Positions 1 to 10,464 of a stretch of 64,000 nucleotides of DNA are shown piece by piece. Position numbers and translations under genes: made by a program. Within the stretch, counting starts at the first letter, position 1; every line of letters starts with the position of its first letter. The notes under the pieces are model-generated. The model saw nothing but the letters and a program-made list of their open reading frames with translations. It had not been told where the DNA came from and did not search any database. The stretch is taken from positions 372,001 to 436,000 of the forward strand of contig JAFCMP010000434.1 of NCBI GenBank assembly GCA_017506865.1. Reading direction: 5' to 3'. The DNA is from Tribonema minus. Taxonomy: Eukaryota; Sar; Xanthophyceae; Tribonematales; Tribonemataceae.

Positions 1-523
1 TGCTGCCGCTAGTCGCTCTGCTACTGCTGATGTCTGCATCATTGCTGCCGCTGCGAACGCGTCCTCCATTGCCACGTCCGCGCCCTCCACTGCGACCCCG
101 ACCCCCTCGTGTAGCACTGCTGCCCCCGCGTTCCGGCCTCTTTGAGCTGCCGGAGGAGCTGCTGCCACCAGCCTGAGCAGCAGGTGCCTGCTGCGCGTGC
201 GCTGGTCCCTTTGCGTAGGGGTTGCCGATGGGTGTGCACGCCGGTTGCTGCTGTGGCAGCGACGTGGTAGCTGTTGCCGTCGACGCATCAGGTGCTAGCG
301 GTGCTGCTGATGCTGTTGTTGACAATGTTGCCGCCTCTGCAGCGGGTGAAGTGATAGGCCTGCAGTTGCGGCAGTGCTTGCCCGCGCTGGCATCGCTGCT
401 GTCCACTCTGAATGTCTTGTTGGCATGAAACAGGTTTTTGCACAAGGCACACTCGGTGTAGATGGTGTACATGGAGTGAACAGCAGCCTGAGCCACTGAG
501 GTGTCCTTTATGCACACTGGCAT
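1..523 (-). CDS. Partial zinc-finger / RGG-tail protein, runs off left edge
   Basis: On the minus strand an uninterrupted frame runs from an ATG at 523 to the window edge (about 174 codons), so the C-terminus is missing. Near residues 25-55 it shows a C4 finger of the form CxxC-x22-CxxC (CALC ... CRNC). A Ser/Thr/Ala/Pro/Gln-rich linker follows, and then a Gly/Arg-rich stretch with RGG-like motifs (GGRGRSGGRGRGNGGR), typical of nucleic-acid-binding tails. The plus strand over positions 1-411 is broken by stops in the frames I read, which favours minus-strand coding. The start lies inside the 5' end of the divergent retroelement ORF, so the two are head to head and overlap if that ORF starts at 412. 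I do not recognise the family. It could be a host nucleic-acid-binding protein or a second ORF of a mobile element. The start codon and the 3' end are unproven. Confidence 0.5.
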   Translation of the reverse strand, partial: MPVCIKDTSVAQAAVHSMYTIYTECALCKNLFHANKTFRVDSSDASAGKHCRNCRPITSPAAEAATLSTTASAAPLAPDASTATATTSLPQQQPACTPIGNPYAKGPAHAQQAPAAQAGGSSSSGSSKRPERGGSSATRGGRGRSGGRGRGNGGRVRSGSNDADISSSRATSGS

Positions 524-3500
524 TTTGGCAGCTTGGTCAGAAAGAGGACAGCAAACAGCGAGGCAAACTGTCAGCTGCGAGCCGCATGGCACCGGTAGTG
601 GCCCACTTCAACGGTGGTAGCTGCACGAGGTCGATGCTGAACCCTGAGGCGAGCACATCACACTGTCAGCAAAATCTGGCGGCAGCATACGCCAAGGGCA
701 TCCGGCAGCAGGTTGATCACGACCCATCCGGTGACCGTGCCCCTTCAGGCAGCAGTACCTGCAACACTGGGGCACACCATGCCAAGCGTGTGCAGGAGAT
801 GAGCACCATGTATGGTTGCACGGCAGAAGACTTCCTACGGGCGGTAAGGAAGCTGAGTGCATGCACAGGTGCCTGCGGTCTGGTCCATATGTCAGCCAGC
901 GCGGGGCAGAGGCAATGCGCGCTGACCTCGCCATGCCACACGTGTCGACGGAATGGAAGCGCCCCCACGCGCGCACGCCCGGCAGTACCCCCGGGCCAGT
1001 CCGAGGGCGGGGGTGCGGGTAGCGACGGCGCGGCCGCGGCGGCGGGGGCTGCCGCAGCGACACCTCCAAAGCCACCGGCGGCGCCGGCTAGTGGCGCTGC
1101 CAACTCAAAGTCCAGCAAGAAACGCCCGGCGGCCACGGCAACCGGCGCGCAACGCCGGCGCCGAACGGCAGCTGCTGCGGCACCGCCTGGCAGCGCCGGC
1201 AGCCGCACTCAGTCTAACAGCCTAAGGCTGCAGGACAGCAGCCCCCCCCACGGGACGGCCGTGGGATGGGCGGACATGGACTTGGACCCGCCGGACGATG
1301 CCGCGTCACCGCCCCCCCCGACCACCACCACCAGTGGCAGGCCCTCAAAGCCCCAGTCACGAGCATCCCTGGCTTGGGACCTCTCGACGCCCTCGGTCGT
1401 CCACGCACTTGACCAGACCAATGAGGCGGATCTACTGCTGCTACGGTTCACCACGACTGCCAACCCCTTCCGCACTCAGCTGCAGTGCACCCAGTGGGCA
1501 CGGCTAGTGGAGCACGCCACACGACTACTGGCGGACGCCACAGACAGTGCACGTGAGGCGGCACGGGTGCGCCTCCACCATGGTGCCGGGGCGTTTGCTC
1601 ATCAGGTTTCTCAGACTCTAGTGCAGCGCGGCTACAGGCTGCTGCACCTGCTAGCAGCAATGGCCTTTGGTAGGCAACCGGAGGGAACCGGTATGCCGCC
1701 TGCGGCCCGGCTGGCAGCGTTGCTGTCTGGCGACTTTGCGGAGCTACTGAGAAAGACGCTGTCAGCAGCAGCGGCGCTGCGGGCCCCCAAACCAAACAAC
1801 GCAGCTACGGCGTCGGCACAAACGAACTTCGATGCCGACTGGACGGAGGCTGACTCCAGGCAGCAAACAGCATGCGCTGCCCTCTCAGGCAAGCGACGGG
1901 GGGTAGGCCTGGCTGCCGCACGACTAGAGGCGCGTGAAGCATGCGCCCCAGCAGACGAGGTCACGGCACAGGTGCTGGCAGCAAAGCACCCTGAAACTGG
2001 CACCCGGCCCGGGGTAGTCGATACGCCAATGGAGCAAGTGCGCGGCCTGGTACGCGACGCCCGGCGGCACTGCTTGCACGGCGCAGGGGTGGCAACGACC
2101 GCCGGGCCCGCTGGCAGCGGCAGTCCCGTCTTCGAATCGGGTCAGGCGCATGATCGCAGCGATAGGCCTGAGGATGCTGCCAGCGCAGCCGGACGGCGCC
2201 TCGAGGTGGAGGCGACAGACATACTGTCGACCTTGTCCGCAGCAGGGGCGGGGAAGGCAGGAGGGCTGGACGGCCTACGCTATGAACACCTCTTGATGGC
2301 CGCTGGGCCTGGTGCACCAGTGAAAGCAGCCACCCGCCCCGTGGGCAGTGCCTCGCCAGGACTAGCTGGTGATTCAGAATCGGATGTGATGGAACCGGCA
2401 TTCGCCCATCACCTGGCCAAGGTGTTCACGACGCTGCTTGTTGAGCCCGAACTGCTGCCGGAGCAATCGCAACGGCTTCTCCGCGCCGCGGCCCTCTCAG
2501 GCATAGGACAGAAGCGGCGTCCGATCGCCTGCTCCAGTGTCTGGCGCAGACTCCTCGGGTCCACAGCGGCACGGGGTGTCAAGGGCAAAATATCGGGGCT
2601 GCTGGCCTCCATGTCGCAGTTTGGCGTAGGATACCGGTCTGGCGTCGAGCATGTGGCAGCGCGCGCGCGCGTGTGGCACGAGCTGTATGGCACCACAATC
2701 CAGCTGGACTGTGAGAACGCATTTAACAGTGTGGATCGCGCCGCCATTGTGCGGGGACTTATGCTCTTCTGTCCGGAGCTGCTCCCGCACTTTGAGTCCG
2801 TATACTGTGGTGACACTGCCCCAGAGATGCGAGTGGAGGTGAACGGTGAAGCTCGCATTATCTGCTCCCACCTAGGGTGCCAGCAAGGGGACCCTCTAGG
2901 GCCGCTGTACTTTGCAGTGGCAGCGGCATTCCTACTCTTCTACCCTGATGGAGTGAGTGCGACGCCCGGCAGTATGCCGGCCTACGGCCACAGCACAGCG
3001 GAACCGCCAGCCCCGCACTGCGCTTTCCTGGATGACCTCAACGTGCTGCAAGCTGCCTACTTCGACGATGCAGCGGCCGCTGGGGTGGCAGAGGTGATCC
3101 GTCGGCTTGCGGCAGGGGGCCTACGCGTTCGACCAGACAAGTCGCTGGCCATTGCCATGCGCGGCACAGTGTTTGATGAAGCGGCCAGAGCACGCCTGCG
3201 CGCCCTTGACATACCGTTTGTGGACGCCACCATGCCAGAATCCAGTCAGGGCTTTACGTCGGTCGGGGTACCGGTAGGGCACCCAGCCTATGTGCATGCT
3301 GCCATGAGCAAGCATCTTGTTGACGCAGGGACATGGCGATTGTCGTGGCAGCTAGCTGGGATGGCGCGGCATCACCTACAGGCAGCACAGTTCATTCTGC
3401 GCAGGTCACTGACGAAGCGCATGGGCTTCTTAGCTCGGGTCGTTGACACGGCTTTGAGTGAGACATGGCTGCACGCATTTGACGGGTTCTGTGCATGGAC

Positions 3501-5337
3501 GCTTGAACGCATGCTGCACCTGCACGGCTGCGCTACCGCGGCAGTCATGAAGTCACACCTGCTGGCCGCCTGCACTGCTGGTGACAATGAGGTAGCCAGC
3601 AGTGGCAGCGTGCTGGTATTGCCGCGCTTGGGCCCGCCAGAACTCACGGACATCGCAGTGCCACTGCGGGCGTCACGGTTGCCGGAGCGACGAGGCGGTC
3701 TGGGCATGCCGCTTTTGGGGCTACTGGCACCAGCCGCATACACGGCCCAGGCATGCACAACACTGCGGCCTGCAATAATTCATGCCACTGTGGCAGCAGG
3801 GGCCCTGAGGCTCGGCACTGACGAACACGGCGCAGTCACCTGGTTCGCGCAGCACTCATGCGCAATACGCGAGGACCAGGGACTGCCGCCAATCATCGAG
3901 GCCGTGCGACGCTCTACGCGAGCGCTGACAGCTGATGGCGGCGAAAAATCACGCACAGCTGTGGCCGAGCAGCTCCCAGCATCGTTGCTACGGTGGGCAG
4001 CGGATACAACGGCCGCAGCGTCGACGCTCCCCACTGCGGTGCAAGCGATCTACGCCGCAACTGCCGTCACGGAGACGGGGACCACTGAGCCAGCCCCACA
4101 CACCCACGGCATTGTGCCTGGCGCCGAGGCGGCCGCTGCGGCGGCGACCGTACCTGGCCCTCAAGCCGCTGCCGCGGCTGCCTCTTCCACGCCCGCTAAA
4201 ACACAAACTAGCGCGGAAGAAAGCAGCTGCAGCGGCGGGCAGGAGGACGACGACGACGACTGGGAGGCCTATGCTGACGAGATCTGCAGAAAGGTAGTGC
4301 CCCGCCGCCGGCGCGGTCACTTCACGCACGGACTACAAGCCGGCCTTTCAAATGTTCTTCGACGTCAATACGAGGACTGCCTGGTGGAGGACCTAGAGGC
4401 TGCCTCGGCTGGTGCCGTGGGCAAGCCGACGCAGGCTACACTTACTGGTGACTTGCGTGACACCAGCCGCCGCCGCCAACAGGCTAGCGCGCGGGTCCTG
4501 GCGCAGCTGCGCAGCCAGCGTGCGTCCGGGGCAATGGCGTGGATGAGCGTGCCACCCGCTGCCAATGACCGCCCGGGTGCGGCGCCCATGTCCAGTATGG
4601 CAGCAGCCACGATGATTATGGTTGCGATCTTTATAGACGGGTGGGGCATACAGGGCGAGGTGTGCCCATGGCGGTGCAGTGACGTGAGCCCCACCTCCAC
4701 GCATGCGATCAGCTGCCCCAGCCAGCACATACGGGGGCACAACGCGACACACACTGCCCAAAAGCGGTGCCTACAGCGCATCTTGAGACAGCACCATGTC
4801 TCTATTGTCCGCAATGAGGACGCTAGCGTCTTCAAGGTACCGGGGTATCGGGCGGACACAGTCATTGACCCAGGGTGTCTGCACTTTAGCAGTGCATACC
4901 GTAACAAGGGAATAGTGCTAGACACAAGTGTGCGCGCACCCACAGCGAGCTCGTACCTGACAGGCAAAACAAATGCCTCGAACACGGACGGCTATGCTGC
5001 TGGGGTGGGGGAGGACGCGAAGGTCAAGCACCACACCGGCACCTTGACGTCATCTTGGGCTTTTGTGCCGTTCGTGCAGGAGTCGTACGGACGGCTGGGC
5101 AAGCAGACAAGCCTTTTTGTTAAGGAGTTGGCAATGCACTCAGCACTGTGCTCAGGGGGGGGGAAGGCAGATGTGTTACGCAAGGCCGGGTTAGCTAAGC
5201 GTCAGATCCACATTGAGCTGAGCATATCGCTGGCGCGGGAGTTGGCGGAGCGCGTCATGGCATACACACGTGGAGCGCGAATGCTGGGCTGTGTTGCGGC
5301 GCCGGTATCCAAACTCCTAGGGCACAGCGCAGACTAG
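412..5337 (+). CDS. Non-LTR retrotransposon ORF: reverse transcriptase plus restriction-like endonuclease region
   Basis: One open frame of 1641 codons encodes a retroelement polyprotein that would copy its RNA into DNA at a nicked target. Residue numbers count from 412; an ATG at 586 (MAPVV) is a credible alternative start because the first 58 codons oppose the divergent zinc-finger ORF. The N-terminal third is Ala/Pro/Ser-rich low complexity with Cys pairs near residues 150-180. Reverse-transcriptase blocks follow: GGLDGLRYEHL near 617, LDCENAFNSVD (motif A) near 765, GCQQGDPLGPLYF near 821, and FLDD (in place of YADD) near 872. Near the C-terminus RADTVID ... GIVLDTSV (about 1478-1508) and PFVQESYGR resemble the restriction-like endonuclease region of site-specific LINEs. 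There is no LTR and no apurinic endonuclease. The frame is intact, so the copy may be young. The clade (R2-, CRE- or Utopia-like) cannot be settled by eye. Confidence 0.88.
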   Translation: MSCWHETGFCTRHTRCRWCTWSEQQPEPLRCPLCTLAFWQLGQKEDSKQRGKLSAASRMAPVVAHFNGGSCTRSMLNPEASTSHCQQNLAAAYAKGIRQQVDHDPSGDRAPSGSSTCNTGAHHAKRVQEMSTMYGCTAEDFLRAVRKLSACTGACGLVHMSASAGQRQCALTSPCHTCRRNGSAPTRARPAVPPGQSEGGGAGSDGAAAAAGAAAATPPKPPAAPASGAANSKSSKKRPAATATGAQRRRRTAAAAAPPGSAGSRTQSNSLRLQDSSPPHGTAVGWADMDLDPPDDAASPPPPTTTTSGRPSKPQSRASLAWDLSTPSVVHALDQTNEADLLLLRFTTTANPFRTQLQCTQWARLVEHATRLLADATDSAREAARVRLHHGAGAFAHQVSQTLVQRGYRLLHLLAAMAFGRQPEGTGMPPAARLAALLSGDFAELLRKTLSAAAALRAPKPNNAATASAQTNFDADWTEADSRQQTACAALSGKRRGVGLAAARLEAREACAPADEVTAQVLAAKHPETGTRPGVVDTPMEQVRGLVRDARRHCLHGAGVATTAGPAGSGSPVFESGQAHDRSDRPEDAASAAGRRLEVEATDILSTLSAAGAGKAGGLDGLRYEHLLMAAGPGAPVKAATRPVGSASPGLAGDSESDVMEPAFAHHLAKVFTTLLVEPELLPEQSQRLLRAAALSGIGQKRRPIACSSVWRRLLGSTAARGVKGKISGLLASMSQFGVGYRSGVEHVAARARVWHELYGTTIQLDCENAFNSVDRAAIVRGLMLFCPELLPHFESVYCGDTAPEMRVEVNGEARIICSHLGCQQGDPLGPLYFAVAAAFLLFYPDGVSATPGSMPAYGHSTAEPPAPHCAFLDDLNVLQAAYFDDAAAAGVAEVIRRLAAGGLRVRPDKSLAIAMRGTVFDEAARARLRALDIPFVDATMPESSQGFTSVGVPVGHPAYVHAAMSKHLVDAGTWRLSWQLAGMARHHLQAAQFILRRSLTKRMGFLARVVDTALSETWLHAFDGFCAWTLERMLHLHGCATAAVMKSHLLAACTAGDNEVASSGSVLVLPRLGPPELTDIAVPLRASRLPERRGGLGMPLLGLLAPAAYTAQACTTLRPAIIHATVAAGALRLGTDEHGAVTWFAQHSCAIREDQGLPPIIEAVRRSTRALTADGGEKSRTAVAEQLPASLLRWAADTTAAASTLPTAVQAIYAATAVTETGTTEPAPHTHGIVPGAEAAAAAATVPGPQAAAAAASSTPAKTQTSAEESSCSGGQEDDDDDWEAYADEICRKVVPRRRRGHFTHGLQAGLSNVLRRQYEDCLVEDLEAASAGAVGKPTQATLTGDLRDTSRRRQQASARVLAQLRSQRASGAMAWMSVPPAANDRPGAAPMSSMAAATMIMVAIFIDGWGIQGEVCPWRCSDVSPTSTHAISCPSQHIRGHNATHTAQKRCLQRILRQHHVSIVRNEDASVFKVPGYRADTVIDPGCLHFSSAYRNKGIVLDTSVRAPTASSYLTGKTNASNTDGYAAGVGEDAKVKHHTGTLTSSWAFVPFVQESYGRLGKQTSLFVKELAMHSALCSGGGKADVLRKAGLAKRQIHIELSISLARELAERVMAYTRGARMLGCVAAPVSKLLGHSAD
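412..5337 (+). mobile_element. Non-LTR (LINE-type) retroelement, boundaries unresolved
   Basis: The interval is the coding part of the element. The true 5' and 3' ends were not found: I saw no poly(A) tail and no convincing target-site duplication next to 5337. The element is GC-rich like its surroundings. Its reverse-transcriptase and endonuclease blocks place it among the endonuclease-bearing non-LTR elements rather than LTR or DIRS types. Confidence 0.7.
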
Positions 5338-5761
5338 GCTGCTGCGTTGACGCAAGCTTTTCGATTGCATAGGCAACCCGGCCTCCCTTGGGCCTTTATA
5401 AATACAAGTCCATACGTACATGGAGTGAACAATGCGAACAATCATTGCATCAGTCACATTGCCCACACAGAAGACAGAACACCAGAACACTATCACCTCC
5501 TCAATGTATGTCCACGTTGTATTTAAACCTTGAAGTTGTATATTATGTCCTGGACCGCATGGGCTGCACGCACGATAAATCGGGCTTGCAATAACTAAAT
5601 CCTTGAAGTTCGGAAGTTCTTAAACAGCATGAAGCAAATGTGCCTCAGGAAACCTTTCACTCTGGTTAGTTCCACAGCCACCCGGGGCATGCACGCACGC
5701 AGCGTCCTAGTAGCCAACTTATTGAGCTGCGACTACTGCAGGCATTGCGCCCAACATGCAT
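5338..5761. other. Spacer between retroelement and copy A
   Basis: No gene is seen here. The segment from about 5466 to 5740 matches the segment downstream of copy B and is therefore most likely the 3' flank or UTR of the minus-strand copy A. The part next to 5337 may include the 3' UTR of the retroelement. Confidence 0.5.
5466..5740. repeat. 3' flank shared by copies A and B (first member)
   Basis: This segment matches 11397-11580. The strongest block, 5634-5735, carries cctcaggaaacctttcactc and a shared stretch around ggggcatgcacgcac. Both copies lie immediately downstream of minus-strand ORFs with a GPPG(F/Y)YY C-terminus, so the duplication included the 3' UTR. Confidence 0.8.
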
Positions 5762-8100
5762 CTACATCGGCGGAGTGCCGGGAGGTGGAGGGGGGGGTTG
5801 TGTAGGCCCAGACACCTGGCTCTGTGCGGCGTAGTGATAGTATCCTGGAGGGCCGTGCTGCATGTGAAAAGGAACCTGGGCAGCTGTCAGCATCTGAGGC
5901 TGGGCATTGGGGTGCAAGGTAGAGTTCTGCATGTTGGTGGGTAGCACGTAAGCAGTCACAGGTGGCGGCAACTGGGAACGGTTATTAAGCGCAGGGTGCT
6001 GCATCATGTGGAGCATTTGGAAGAGCATGAGTTGCTGCGCCTGCTGCTGCACAAGCCACGCCTGGTGCTGCGCCTGCTGTTGCGCATCTTGCTGCTGCAC
6101 CTTCTGCTGCGCAAGCCACGCCCCCTGCTGCGCCTTCTGCTGCGCTAGCCACGCCTCCTGCTGCGCCTCCTCCTGCGCTAGCCACTCCTCGTCCTGCGCC
6201 TTCTGCTGCGCAAGCCATGCCTCCTGCTGCGCCTTCTGCTGCGCTAGCCACGCCTCCTGCTGCGCCTGCTGCTGCGCCTGCTGCTGCGCAACCCACGCAT
6301 GCTGCGCCTGCCAGTGGTCAGTCATGCTGCCACCAACAGATGCCCCCATACCGTCGCCAATAATGTTGATGGTTTTCTGCTCATCCCTCCACTGGTTGTA
6401 CTTGGTGACGTACGCGTAGCCGTCCAAGTGTATGTCGTCTAGACTGTCGATCAGACGCTGATGCGCCGCTGTGTGCTTTCCGCTGAGGTCCATCGTACGC
6501 ACATCCTGGAAGATGTCTGCGGTGAGGGTCACGACACAGCGTATATGGGGATGGTGTATAAGTCGCATGTCAGGCACATTATGAAGTCGAAAATCTCAGG
6601 TGCCACTGAAATCAGGGGGAAGTCCTTGTAGTTACACAAGTCATACAGTAAAAATTTTAATATGGGGATCTGGTGTCACTTCATCAGGAGGTGCCTATGC
6701 AAGCAAGATTGGAAATGTTTGAAGTGCAAGAAAGAAGTCTTGCAGCCCTTTGATGAAGGCGTCGCGGATAGAACACAACCCCCAGTTAGGCATGGCGAAG
6801 TGGGACATGCCGAGGGTCCTGATCATGTCTCCTCGCTGAGAAGCTCGTTGCAACTGCCTGCCAGTCCGATGACACGGTCTGGCACAGGCATCGTAGGTGA
6901 GTCGGTGCTCTGCTGCCACAGTAGCCTCATGGACCGGCACACGAGGGTGGCGATCAGGTGCACGCGGGTAAGGTCGCTTCGCACTGGGATGAGCTGTCTG
7001 ACCTTCGTGAGCCACCCCTTTTCCCGCCCATTCTTGTAAAACTTCCCAGGTTTGTGAATTTCCTGCATGAACAGCAGGCCAGCAGTTGGTTACAATGTGT
7101 GTCAGAACCTCCCGACATACGAAAACAGACACTGTTAGGACCAACATGAGCCCTGGCATAATCTCACAGTTTTTGTTCATGTCGGTACAACATGACGCGA
7201 CGTATGCACTCCTTCTCGGCATGCTTTGCACGCGCCATCCTCTCACGCACATTGTTGCAAAACGTTTGAGTGGGCATGCAAAGCAACATGTAATCATCAT
7301 GACCATGCATGTTCACCTGGAAGATGCACACTCCGTGTTGAGTGGACTTAATTAACACGACAGATGCACGGGTGTTCCAGAAGTCCTGGTCGCGCATGGG
7401 ACAGTCAGAGAACACGGCAATGTGGACGAGCAACTCCAGGTTGAAGCAGTCGAAGAGGTTGAAGCCGGTGTCGAGCAGGTGCTGCGCGAGCTCAGGCACC
7501 CAGGGCACCTCAGAAAAGCGAGAGGCGTCCACTTGATGATGGTCATCATCATGATCCCAGTGAAACTTTGGAGCCAGCACAGAGGTGAGGTTGTCCAGGT
7601 CCTTCATCGACATGCCCTTGGTCACCAGCCAGCTATTGATGGCCTTCGTGAAAGGGTGGTAAGTCCCCTTCACCATGATGTCCATCATTTGGTCATACAT
7701 ACTGCTGCTGAACTCCGCATTGGTCTTAGCGTCTGCAGCTTTCGCGGCCGCCACCTTAACACTGACGTCTGCAGGCACGAGTGTGGTCATGCGAGACCAC
7801 GCCTCGACGCCGGCTTCTCTGTTGGACCAGGTGCCGATGATGTCGGTCGACACCATTGCTACCTGCGCGGGGACAACGCGGCAGCTTGTGGGTGAGGGAT
7901 TGGCACATGCTTTAATCTCACTCGTCATGCGATGCAGCATGCAGCTCTGGGATGACGAGCAGACGTACCTGTCCGGCTTTCAAGAGCTGGCGCGCGAGCT
8001 TTGCGACGATACTAGGGCGAAGTGTGAGTGGACAGCAGCTATCCGCTGCTCTTGCCGGGCGAATGCTCACGCCAGCGCGGCTCGATTGTGATCGCTGCAA
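5762..8100 (-). pseudogene. Copy A of unknown gene family, probably degenerate
   Basis: Minus-strand fragments align in order with copy B. The fragment ending at 7969 (PLTLRPSIVAKLARQLLK) is followed by an intron. The exon 7862-7317 is open, in phase 0, and carries AINSWLVTKGMSMKDLDNL and FDCFNLELLVHIAVF. The fragment from 7062 (EIHKPGKFYKNG) includes LVCRSMRL and VPDRVIGL. A block LGMSHFAMPNWGLCSIRD follows, and the last fragment, 6577-5762, is Gln-rich and ends in a GPPGYYHY/Pro tail. Between VPDRVIGLAG and LGMSHFAMPNWG the frame changes near 6830, and the second frame stops near 6695; copy B is continuous there. This suggests a pseudogene, although small unseen introns or sequence errors could mimic it. 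The function is unknown. It diverges from the ankyrin-type gene at 8596, with about 0.5 kb between them. Confidence 0.62.
6040..6300 (-). repeat. 33-bp coding minisatellite (Gln/Ala/Trp repeat)
   Basis: Within the last exon of copy A a unit of 33 bp, encoding variants of AQQEAWLAQQK, is repeated about eight times. The period is a multiple of three, so the frame is kept. Copy B has instead a Met/Gln/Pro-rich tail (QQYMHVPPPPQYMHM), so the tail is the fast-changing part of the family. Confidence 0.85.
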
Positions 8101-8595
8101 CCCGTCTTGATGCCAAGCAGCTGCTTCTGCCGTTTGTCACCCAGCGTGCGACCCAGCTTTCAGCTCATGCATGACGATTGAAGTAGCTCACCCCAAAAAA
8201 GGCGCGAATTTGAGTTGCAGGTATTCAAGCAATGTGCTTTTCCGGTGTTGTGCAGCCGCTACCGCTGACAACGTCGCACCGGCTTGATTGTTTCTGCAGT
8301 GGCAGCTGTACCCCTAAGGCCGTTGAAGCGGATAAATTCCCCCGGCATGTATATTCCCTGCCATACAGGACACACACAACCGACCAACGCTCATTCCAAC
8401 ACACCCAGTCCTCCACTAGTGCGCAGACGCGAGACGTGGTCACTCGGGGCCTGACTGGTGAGTAAAAGCATTTCTCGTTTGAGCGCATTCTTACCTACTC
8501 TCCTCGTCAACCTTCGCTTTCGATCCAATCTCCGGCGCATCTGCTCACGCCTAAAGTGCGCATCCTTCGCACCTTTGCAGGGTTGCATCGTCGCA
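8101..8595. promoter_or_regulatory. Divergent intergenic region between copy A and the ankyrin-type gene
   Basis: The stretch separates a minus-strand gene from a plus-strand gene and would hold both promoters. I see no clear TATA box or other named element. Confidence 0.3.
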
Positions 8596-10464
8596 ATGAT
8601 TCTGGAAGCGCATGTAGCGATGATGGAGGAGGAAGACTATGTGATGGACGATGACGCTATCCTCTGGGGGGAGAACGACCACATGTTTGGCGTTTTGAAC
8701 GGCTATTTAGAGCGGACGGCGCAGCTTTCATGGCTTCCCACAGAAGGAGTCGGAGAGCAACAGGAACAGCAAGAGAGGCTGTCTTGCGGCGGTGAGGACA
8801 GCAAGAAGCGTATGTAGCACTTTGCTTGTATGGTAGCACGTACTGTGGACAACAATTAGGACTTGCCTCACCCTTGTCACTGACCTGCAGCAGCGCTTGC
8901 GCATCTGGTTGGTGGTCGGAATGCGGAGCGTCAACACCAACAGGACTCACCTCTCACCCTCATCTGTAATCTGCTTTGTCGTGCAGGTGACACACTCATG
9001 GCTCTGCTGAAGGCGGATACCAGAGCCAGCGTCCTTGCAGTGAGTGTGCTCCCACACATCATGGTCAAAGTCTTCACCCTTCGGGGGCAGATCCTCAACC
9101 TCGCCAAGAGAGTGGTGTACATGGATCGCCTCATTCAACTTCAGGTGCAGCCTCCGCCACCTAAGAAGGCAGCCAATCAAGCAGCCGCCGTGTCACCCAT
9201 CTCACAAGCATTCAAAAATGCAAAAGTGGGGCAGCGCATCTCATTATTTTGCGGGCGGGGACAATACTTGCTGATAGCCATTGTCAGCAGGATGTTTAAG
9301 GCTATGTACACAGATTACCTGGTCGATGATCATGGCCCCAACTGGGTGTTTACGACGTCAGCACATGCTGCAGTGCAGACTCCAGCTACTCTTCGTTATA
9401 CGAAGGACGTCATATGCAGCAGCACAGGTTCCTTACAGAGCAGAGAACGCCAGGATCGCTTACTTGCTTTTGTTCACTCAGCGCTGGGTGAGGCGGGCAG
9501 CGTAGAGGTCATGGATGCCGCCATCTCATTGGGGTTTGACATCCGGGAGTTGCGATTTATGGAAGGGGCGATCAATACAGCCGCATCCACAGGCCATGTT
9601 GGTGTGCTTGAAGAGGTGCGAAGGCGCCGAGACCAGATGGGTCACCCCGTAGAGCATACAGAGATTGCAGCACTTATGTCGCTCGCTGCAGGTTGGGGTG
9701 ATAAAGGCACAGTATTGCGGTGGCTAAGGCACTGGGCAGACACTGAGCGCTGGGACTTTCCCCAGTGGTTCTCTGCAGCCCTTTCCTGCAATTTGAAAGC
9801 CGCAGCACAGGGCAGGAAAGCAACGCTGCAGTACTTGATGAGCCACGGCACAAGGCTGTTTGGGCCCATCGTGAGCCCAAGCAATGCAGAGTTTGGTGGT
9901 GATGACGACACTTTCCATGATACTTGGAATATGTCCTTCAGCCGCTACTCGGTGTCTCATGATGAGGTTGCAGAGTACAACATCATGGACACTGCTCTGT
10001 GCCGCGGTCAGGTAGATGTAGCGCAGTGGCTTCGAGAGACGCAGGCAAGCCCAGAGTGCCAAATCAGCAATGTCAGCATCAGAGCTGCTGCCGAGCACAG
10101 CAATACAGCCAGTTTGCAATGGCTGCTCGATGTCGGTCACCTCACGAGCCTGTCTCAGCCGCAGCTCAGCCACATGATCCATGGCTTCATCTCCGACATC
10201 ACCTGTGTTGACGATGAGTCAATAAGGTGGTTGATGGACCATGGTGCGCAATGGCCAGACGACCCTGCGACTCTCTTGCAGAGCGGAACTTGGTCGGTAT
10301 GGGACTTTGTGCGCGCGTTGAAGCTTGGATGTGGTTGGGGAGACTGGACATCAGCTACATGCAAGCGCTTGCATCGTGAGGGTGTTGACTATGTTAAACA
10401 GCTGCACGAGTTGACGAGCTGTCCTTGCTCATGTGCCCAAGAGCAGCTGATACCTGATGCCTAA
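8596..10464 (+). CDS. Ankyrin-repeat-like protein, two exons
   Basis: Exon 1 (8596-8809) starts with ATG and is acidic (MEEEDYVMDDDAILW). It is followed by an intron with donor gtatgt at 8810 and acceptor gtgcag ending at 8986. Exon 2 (8987-10464) rejoins in phase and ends with TAA, giving 563 aa. Exon 2 carries degenerate ankyrin-type helices of the kind seen in protists and large DNA viruses, without the classic TPLHxAA: GHVGVLEEVRRR, GDKGTVLRWLRHW, GRKATLQYLMSHG, GQVDVAQWLRE and SNTASLQWLLDVGH, roughly residues 200-500. Such repeats bind other proteins, but no catalytic domain or membrane segment is seen. A downstream ATG at 8998 is in frame, so a protein without exon 1 is possible. It lies between the two copies of the minus-strand family. 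The role is unknown; the family call is moderately firm. Confidence 0.75.

Noticed and set aside
6006-6419. Plus-strand Cys-rich ORF opposite the copy A tail
   Set aside because: It is the mirror of the minus-strand Gln/Ala repeat, whose counterpart in copy B shows the coding direction.
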